Origin: CAYTID01 sp964437735
GTDB taxonomy: Bacteria; Bacteroidota; Ignavibacteria; UBA10030; BY39
Reading direction: 5' to 3'
Assembly (NCBI GenBank): GCA_964437735.1
Contig: CAYTID010000039.1
Span: forward strand, 1 to 20,301
DNA length: 20,301 nucleotides
Shown: positions 15,494 to 20,301 of the stretch, piece after piece
Layout: each line of letters starts with the position of its first letter
How positions within the stretch are numbered: the first letter of the stretch is position 1
Program-made: the position numbers and the translations under genes
Notes under the pieces: model-generated
Seen by the model: only the letters and a program-made list of their open reading frames with translations
Told to the model about the DNA's origin: nothing
The model's database searches: none

Positions 15494-15518
15494 ATTTTCA
15501 AGAAAATCACTTGAAAAT
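15494..15518 (+). promoter_or_regulatory. Perfect 9-bp inverted repeat in the hrcA leader
   Basis: ATTTTCAAG (15494-15502) and CTTGAAAAT (15510-15518) are exact reverse complements separated by AAAATCA. The repeat begins at the predicted transcription start and ends 8 nt before the hrcA ATG. It could be a DNA operator or an RNA hairpin covering the ribosome entry site. It has no U-run, so it is not a terminator. Confidence 0.6.
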
Positions 15519-15526
15519 ACGTAATT

Positions 15527-16558
15527 ATGACAGATATTTTATCAGAACGACAGCAAGAAGTTTTAAAATTTATAGTTCAAACCTTTGTTTTAACGGCTAA
15601 TCCCGTAGGCTCAAAGATTTTAGCAAAAACCACAGAATTGGGACTCAGTTCAGCTAGTCTGAGAGGCGTAATGGCCGACCTTGAGGAAGCCGGATATCTG
15701 TCTCATCCACACGTTTCGGCTGGAAGAGTTCCGACTGATAAAGGTTACCGCTATTATGTAAACAGTCTTATGGGGTATGAAAATATTTCCAAAAAAGATC
15801 AGAAAACAATTTATACTGATTTAAAGTCAGTTACTGATGCTGACGACCTTCTAAAAGAAAGCTCGAAAATCCTTAGCAGAATATCGCACCAGTTAAGTTT
15901 TGTTACATCTCCTCAATTGCGTTCTTGTATACTTCTAAAAATCGAAATCATTTCATTGTCCAGCTCCAAATTATTGATCGTACTATCCGTGGATTCAGGA
16001 TTGGTAAAAACCATTACAATGGAAGTAACTTCCGAAATTAATCAGAACAAAATTAATAATCTCAATATAATATTGAATGAACGTTTAACGGGTCTGACAT
16101 TAAACCAAATCCGAGAAACATTCCACAATCGTCTGAAAGATTTTGAAGATGAAGAAAGCGGTATCATAAGGTTGTTTGTAGACAACATAAATAAAGTTTT
16201 TAACGAATTTTATACACGTGAAAGATTACATATAAGCGGTACTACAAACATTCTTTCACAACCCGAATTTGAATCTCCAAAACAAATCAGAAGTATAATT
16301 GAACTAATCGATAATGAAGATATAATAATTCACTTATTGGATCAATATGAAGAAAAAAGCTCAAGGGAAGGATTAACAATCTTAATCGGGAGTGAAATTA
16401 ACGTTGAAAAATTACACGATTACAGTTTAATCATTTCTTCTTATAACATTGGAGAGAACAGAGGAACCATTGGGGTGATTGGCCCAAAACGGATGGAATA
16501 TAATAAGATTATCCCGATTGTAAATTGCGTAGCAGAAATTATATCTACAAACAATTAA
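15527..16558 (+). CDS. hrcA: Heat-inducible transcription repressor HrcA
   Basis: HrcA represses chaperone operons by binding CIRCE and is released when GroEL is occupied by misfolded protein. The 343-residue length is standard. The N-terminal winged helix (about 1-75) shows LSERQQEVLKFIVQTFVLTA, NPVGSKIL and the recognition-helix region SSASLRGVMADLEEAGYLSH. It is followed by the invariant HVSAGRVPTDKGYRYYV (61-77). The C-terminus (TILIGSEIN...YNIGENRGTIGVIGPKRMEY) is the family's GAF-like inserted domain end. No Shine-Dalgarno is visible; the leader holds an inverted repeat. It is the first gene of the chaperone operon and probably regulates itself through the CIRCE-like element. Confidence 0.96.
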   Translation: MTDILSERQQEVLKFIVQTFVLTANPVGSKILAKTTELGLSSASLRGVMADLEEAGYLSHPHVSAGRVPTDKGYRYYVNSLMGYENISKKDQKTIYTDLKSVTDADDLLKESSKILSRISHQLSFVTSPQLRSCILLKIEIISLSSSKLLIVLSVDSGLVKTITMEVTSEINQNKINNLNIILNERLTGLTLNQIRETFHNRLKDFEDEESGIIRLFVDNINKVFNEFYTRERLHISGTTNILSQPEFESPKQIRSIIELIDNEDIIIHLLDQYEEKSSREGLTILIGSEINVEKLHDYSLIISSYNIGENRGTIGVIGPKRMEYNKIIPIVNCVAEIISTNN

Positions 16559-16577
16559 TTAAGTAAAAAATAAGAAA

Positions 16578-17171
16578 ATGAACGAAGAGAAGATTAATAA
16601 TAAAGAAAACGAACAAGACTCATCCCGAAACGGAGAAGATAATAACACAGTCCACCTTGATGAAATTGAGTCATTAAAAAATAAGGTTTCCGAACTAGAG
16701 GGAATTAACAACAACCTTAAAGATCAACTTCTACGCAAAGCGGCAGAATTTGAAAATTACAAAAGACGGATCGAAAATGATTTCAATTCTTTAACGAAAT
16801 ATTCAAATCAGGCAATCGTCGAAAAACTTCTCCCGATTCTGGACGATTTTGAGAGATTCCTGCAACACAAACCGGAGAATTCATTTGAAGATCCTTTTCA
16901 TAAAGGGGCTGAGCTAATATACACCAAGATGATAAAAATTCTTGAACAACTGGGATTAAAAAAAATGGAAACAGTAGGCAAGCCATTTGATGTAAATTTT
17001 CATGATGCGCTGCTTGTAGTTCCGGGAAATGATCCCAATATTACAGATCACACTATTCTGGAAGAAGTTGAAAGAGGTTACACACTTCATGATAAGGTAA
17101 TCAGACATGCAAAAGTAGTAGTTTCGGGTACACTAGAAAACAATGATATTGCGGAAGGCGGCGGCAACTGA
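16578..17171 (+). CDS. grpE: GrpE nucleotide exchange factor
   Basis: Cochaperone that drives ADP release from DnaK. The 197 residues comprise an acidic/polar N-terminus (1-25), a long coiled coil (about 28-75, ending in LLRKAAEFENYKRRIENDF), the four-helix region, and a C-terminal beta wing with VERGYTLHDKVIRHAKVVVS (about 164-183), the family signature. It starts 19 bp after hrcA. Its stop TGA shares one base with the dnaJ ATG (TGATG at 17169-17173), suggesting coupled translation. Confidence 0.96.
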   Translation: MNEEKINNKENEQDSSRNGEDNNTVHLDEIESLKNKVSELEGINNNLKDQLLRKAAEFENYKRRIENDFNSLTKYSNQAIVEKLLPILDDFERFLQHKPENSFEDPFHKGAELIYTKMIKILEQLGLKKMETVGKPFDVNFHDALLVVPGNDPNITDHTILEEVERGYTLHDKVIRHAKVVVSGTLENNDIAEGGGN

Positions 17172-18349
17172 TGTCAAAAAGAGATTATTATGAAATATTA
17201 GGTGTCGGAAAAAATTCCAGCCAGGATGAAATAAAAAAATCGTACCGAAAAGTTGCCATGAAATATCATCCCGATAGAAATCCTAATAACAAGGAAGCCG
17301 AGGACAAATTCAAAGAAGCAACTGAAGCATACGAAGTGTTAAGCGATTCCGATAAGAGACGAAGATACGATCAATTTGGCCACGAGGGAATGCGAGCGGG
17401 GCAGGATTTCCATGGTTTTTCCGATATTCACGACATTTTTTCAGCTTTTGGTGATATTTTCGGATCTGGTTTTGGTGGAAGTATTTTTGAAGAAGCCTTC
17501 GGCGGGCGTTCATCAAGAGGACGACAACGGCAACCCCGAACAGGTTCGCCCGGAGCTGATTTAAAACTTCGGTTAAAATTAACACTCGAAGAAATCGCTC
17601 AAGGTGTTGAAAAAAAACTAAAGGTAAAAGCTTATCAATCATGCGAACTCTGCGGAAGTTCAGGCGCCAGGTCTGCATCGTCAAAAACTACATGCCCGAC
17701 TTGTAACGGAACAGGTGAAATCCGGCAGGTATCGCGATCAGTATTCGGACAATTCGTAAATATCTCAACATGTTCTCAATGTTCGGGTGAGGGAAAAATA
17801 ATAAAAGATTTTTGTCACGACTGCCGCGGAGAAGGGAGAGTTCAGGGTGAAAAAAATATCAAAGTTAATATCCCTGCCGGCGTTTCAGACGGCAACTATC
17901 TGACATTGAGGGGACAAGGACATGCAGGTCGAAGAGGTGGTCCACATGGTGACTTGATCGTTATTATTGAAGAAGAGCAACACAATGTTTTTACGCGCAA
18001 TGGAGATGATATTATACTGGATTTGCTGGTAAGTTTCCCCGATGCTGTGCTTGGTACCGAAGTAGAAATACCGACACTTTCAGGAAAAGCAAAACTTGTT
18101 ATCGAATCGGGAACTCAATCCGGAAAATTGTTGAGGATGCGTGAAAAAGGAATCCCCCATCTTAATAGCCACGGCAAAGGGGATCAGATTGTCCGTGTAA
18201 ATATTTGGACACCTACCCGGATCACTCAAAAAGACAAGGAATTACTTAAACAGCTTGCAGCCCATGAATCGATGAAACCGAAAGAGGGTGATAAATCGGC
18301 AAATGCTGAAAAAAGTTTTTTTGAACGAATAAAAGAATCATTTTCATAG
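17171..18349 (+). CDS. dnaJ: Chaperone DnaJ
   Basis: Type I Hsp40 that delivers clients to DnaK and stimulates its ATPase. The 392 residues have the full architecture: J domain (5-70) with His33-Pro34-Asp35, a Gly/Phe-rich stretch (about 70-112), then four CxxCxGxG-type zinc motifs at Cys158/161, 175/178, 201/204 and 215/218, and two C-terminal substrate-binding domains. The first motif is CELCGSSG, a mild variant. The gene overlaps grpE by 1 nt and is followed after 3 nt by the ComEA-like gene. dnaK is not in this operon. Confidence 0.97.
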   Translation: MSKRDYYEILGVGKNSSQDEIKKSYRKVAMKYHPDRNPNNKEAEDKFKEATEAYEVLSDSDKRRRYDQFGHEGMRAGQDFHGFSDIHDIFSAFGDIFGSGFGGSIFEEAFGGRSSRGRQRQPRTGSPGADLKLRLKLTLEEIAQGVEKKLKVKAYQSCELCGSSGARSASSKTTCPTCNGTGEIRQVSRSVFGQFVNISTCSQCSGEGKIIKDFCHDCRGEGRVQGEKNIKVNIPAGVSDGNYLTLRGQGHAGRRGGPHGDLIVIIEEEQHNVFTRNGDDIILDLLVSFPDAVLGTEVEIPTLSGKAKLVIESGTQSGKLLRMREKGIPHLNSHGKGDQIVRVNIWTPTRITQKDKELLKQLAAHESMKPKEGDKSANAEKSFFERIKESFS

Positions 18350-18352
18350 TTT

Positions 18353-18820
18353 ATGAAAATATTTGAAAAGATTAATAATGCAATAGGCTTTACAAAAAAC
18401 GAGCTTAGGGTAGTTTTGATTTTGGTTGCTGCTTTCATCATCGGATCAGGAATTAAAGTATATAAAAATTCTTTTTCTTCTGAAAATGAACAGTTTGATT
18501 ATTCTTCAATGGACAATATTTTCTTAGAGAAATCCATAGCAGAAAGCACTCCCCCCGATTTGTCTTTTAACGCTGTACAGGATGAGAGAAAGAAAAAAAA
18601 CACACCAAAATTAAAAAGCATCAATATTAACAAAGCATCAAAAACCGAATTAATGAAACTCCCGGGAATCGGCGAAGTTACAGCCGAGCGAATAATAAAT
18701 TACCGAGAAGAGAACGGGTACTTTACCTCTGAATCAGATTTATTGAAGGTAAAAGGAATCGGTAAAAAGAAACTTGAACAGATAAAAATTTATATCGTTT
18801 TCGATCAGGATCGAGAATAA
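18353..18820 (+). CDS. ComEA-like membrane-anchored helix-hairpin-helix protein
   Basis: The 155-residue protein has one N-terminal transmembrane helix (about 18-36, LRVVLILVAAFIIGSGI), a polar linker, and a tandem HhH domain. The latter comprises SININKASKTELMKLPGIGE (89-108), ERIINYREENG and a second hairpin LLKVKGIGKKKLEQI (130-144). This is the ComEA layout, in which the HhH module binds double-stranded DNA outside the membrane during uptake. Whether this organism is competent cannot be told here, as no comEC or pilus genes are present apart from the following PilM-like gene. It begins 3 nt after dnaJ, so it is cotranscribed with the chaperones. Confidence 0.85.
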   Translation: MKIFEKINNAIGFTKNELRVVLILVAAFIIGSGIKVYKNSFSSENEQFDYSSMDNIFLEKSIAESTPPDLSFNAVQDERKKKNTPKLKSININKASKTELMKLPGIGEVTAERIINYREENGYFTSESDLLKVKGIGKKKLEQIKIYIVFDQDRE

Positions 18821-18836
18821 TCAATCAGGATAAAAA

Positions 18837-19712
18837 ATGTCGAAACTATTAAATGCCGGATTAAGCATTTCCGATGATCTGTCACATCTCGTCGTATTAG
18901 AGCACAACGAGTCAAAAGCCGAATTAATATATCTTGAAGAATTTACCAATTCCGGACACGACAATTCCGAATTATGGTACCTGAAATCGCTATTTTCAGT
19001 TGAAAATCCCATATTAGGCAAAATTGACAGCGTATCACTAGCGCTTGACAAAAAAGACCTACTGATACACACATTTCCAATGGATATCTCTTTAAAACAG
19101 GATCAACAAAACGAACATTTGAACTGGGAACTCTCACAATTGATACCCAATTTTCATGCACAAGATTATATCAGCGATACACATGTACTCCAATCAATAC
19201 CCGAAGCAAATAAAAAAAATATCTTGTCAGTAACAATTTTGAAAAAATTAGTATATGAAATCACACAATCAATTTCCAAAAATAAATTCAAACTAAATAT
19301 TATTGACAGCGCCCATTTTTCGGCGGAAAAAACTTTAATTCAAAACCACCCTGAGGTTCATAACCAGAATTGCATATTATTAGGTATTTCCAAAAATCAG
19401 TTTGAAATCAGCAGATATTTTAATTCAAATTTAATCGAGTATGTTTACCGACGGGAAACACAGATTGAATATATTATACGCTATCTGAGGTTGTTTATTT
19501 CTGATGCAAAGATTGATCATATCTACGTCTACGGTACAAATGCCAATGAGGAAATCTTAAACCATTTAAAAAATAATTTTCCTTCGTTGGTACAATTAAT
19601 TAATCCGTTCAAAATTATAAATATTTCACACAACGTTCAAAACTTCCATAAATATTTATTTGCGATTCACAAATTTGTTCCCGCAGTCGGTATAGCCCTG
19701 AGGAAATCCTGA
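18837..19712 (+). CDS. PilM-like actin-fold protein with degenerate nucleotide-binding motifs
   Basis: The 291-residue protein resembles PilM, the cytoplasmic actin-like component of type IV pilus and competence machines. Visible similarity: VSLALDKKDLLIHTFPMD (66-83), then LNWELSQLIPNFHAQDYISD (95-114), matching PilM's 'WEaeqyIPf...v.lDy'; IYVYGTNAN (229-237) in place of the adenosine motif; and the ending VPAVGIALRK (281-290). The first phosphate loop (LNAGLSIS, 5-12) and second (CILLGISKNQFEISRY, 179-194) lack the Asp-x-Gly expected for ATP binding. It follows the ComEA-like gene by 16 bp and overlaps rsmD by 1 nt. No PilN/O/P/Q genes follow. The PilM call rests on fold-level pattern matching. 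Confidence 0.6.
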   Translation: MSKLLNAGLSISDDLSHLVVLEHNESKAELIYLEEFTNSGHDNSELWYLKSLFSVENPILGKIDSVSLALDKKDLLIHTFPMDISLKQDQQNEHLNWELSQLIPNFHAQDYISDTHVLQSIPEANKKNILSVTILKKLVYEITQSISKNKFKLNIIDSAHFSAEKTLIQNHPEVHNQNCILLGISKNQFEISRYFNSNLIEYVYRRETQIEYIIRYLRLFISDAKIDHIYVYGTNANEEILNHLKNNFPSLVQLINPFKIINISHNVQNFHKYLFAIHKFVPAVGIALRKS

Positions 19713-20272
19713 TGAGGATTATTTCAGGTCTTTACAAAGGGCGCATTTTGAAATCTGCCCGTCATCTGAATCTGAGACCCGCAACCGACAGAGTTAAAGA
19801 GACAATTTTTAATATATTACAAAACAGATTACGATTGGAGGGCTCGGAAATTTTGGATCTGTTCGCTGGAACCGGCAGTCTTGGCATCGAAGCTTTAAGT
19901 CGTGGAGCGGCTCATATTATTTTTGTGGATAATTCAGCTGATTCACTTCAACACATAAAAGAAAACACAACAATTTTGGATTGCACGAATAAATGTAAAT
20001 TTATAAAATCAGATGCTTTGAAGTACACAGAACAGATGGAGGAAACATTCGATTTGATTTTTGCCGACCCACCTTACGTTTATGAATTTACTACTACCAT
20101 TCCTGAAAAAGTTTTCACGAATAATTTATTAAACACCGGCGGCTTTCTGATAATTGAGCATACAAAAAAAATGATTTTTGAAAATTCGGATAAATACATT
20201 CAATCGATCAAAAAAGATTTTGGAAATACAGTAGTATCGTTTTTCGTTCACAACATAATGGAGAAAAAATGA
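19712..20272 (+). CDS. rsmD: 16S rRNA (guanine966-N2)-methyltransferase RsmD
   Basis: Methylates G966 of 16S rRNA with S-adenosylmethionine. The 186-residue length is typical. MRIISGLYKGR and LRPATDRVKETIFNIL are the family N-terminus. The SAM loop is DLFAGTGSLGIEALSRGA (49-66), and the catalytic Asp-Pro-Pro-Tyr lies at 119-122 (FADPPY). The start shares one base with the PilM-like stop (TGATG) and is preceded by GAGGA, a good ribosome binding site. The 3' end overlaps coaD by 4 nt (ATGA). rsmD-coaD adjacency is common in bacteria and supports both calls. Confidence 0.95.
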   Translation: MRIISGLYKGRILKSARHLNLRPATDRVKETIFNILQNRLRLEGSEILDLFAGTGSLGIEALSRGAAHIIFVDNSADSLQHIKENTTILDCTNKCKFIKSDALKYTEQMEETFDLIFADPPYVYEFTTTIPEKVFTNNLLNTGGFLIIEHTKKMIFENSDKYIQSIKKDFGNTVVSFFVHNIMEKK

Positions 20273-20301
20273 AAATTGCAATCTATCCCGGAACATTCGA
20301 C
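20269..20301 (+). CDS. coaD: Phosphopantetheine adenylyltransferase, N-terminal fragment (runs off window)
   Basis: Only 11 codons are present: MKIAIYPGTFD. This is the start of CoaD, whose nucleotide-binding loop begins (Y/P)PG(T/S)FDP. CoaD makes dephospho-CoA from 4'-phosphopantetheine and ATP. The ATG lies within the rsmD stop (ATGA at 20269-20272), and GGAG stands a few bases upstream. The very short fragment is convincing because of the motif and the usual rsmD-coaD order. Confidence 0.88.
   Translation, partial: MKIAIYPGTFD

Overview
The window is an AT-rich bacterial chromosome segment made almost entirely of housekeeping genes. The gene set suggests the FCB group (Bacteroidota/Ignavibacteria/Chlorobi side): a DUF5916 outer-membrane barrel protein, a YxW-repeat DUF6600-like secreted protein, a secreted C69 peptidase and an hrcA-grpE-dnaJ operon without dnaK. 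Purine-rich Shine-Dalgarno-like motifs precede some genes (12857, rsmD, coaD, pgm), which fits Ignavibacteria-like lineages better than classical Bacteroidia. This placement is inferred from gene content, not from a tree.

Layout. (1) 1-136: 3' end of an RsuA/RluE-type pseudouridine synthase on +. A 186-base gap follows, with three imperfect 16-bp repeats. (2) 323-6645, minus strand: enolase, phosphoglucomutase/phosphomannomutase, a GalT-like nucleotidyltransferase (DUF4921 type) and alpha-glucan phosphorylase, transcribed in that order. Together they can join glycogen breakdown (glucose-1-P), sugar-phosphate isomerisation, nucleotide-sugar exchange and lower glycolysis. (3) 6700-7115: a decayed YdeI-family gene on +, running into the 3' end of murA. 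(4) 7102-12749, minus strand: murA, a secreted C69 dipeptidase, and a DUF5916 barrel protein with a CBM9-like domain. (5) 12857-14155, plus strand: a secreted protein with an aromatic YGW-repeat domain and a roughly 240-residue charged tail, closed by a strong bidirectional terminator. (6) 14231-15362, minus strand: tRNA-Ala(CGC), then the SRP RNA only 2 nt downstream, then a GTG-started HhH-GPD DNA glycosylase. (7) 15527-20301, plus strand: hrcA-grpE-dnaJ-comEA-like-pilM-like-rsmD-coaD (coaD cut by the window end). The junctions are very tight (gaps of 19, -1, 3, 16, -1 and -4 nt), so this looks like one transcription unit.

The most notable non-coding signals lie between the tRNA and hrcA. 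A degenerate CIRCE-like operator spans a TTGACA -35 box. A separate perfect 9-bp inverted repeat sits at the predicted 5' end of the hrcA transcript, just before the start codon. Other points of interest are the tRNA-SRP RNA tandem, a PilM homologue that lacks recognisable actin-fold nucleotide-binding motifs, the YdeI pseudogene with compensating frameshifts, and the two-part YGW/charged protein with a sigma-54-like promoter. I see no mobile element, CRISPR array or defence system.
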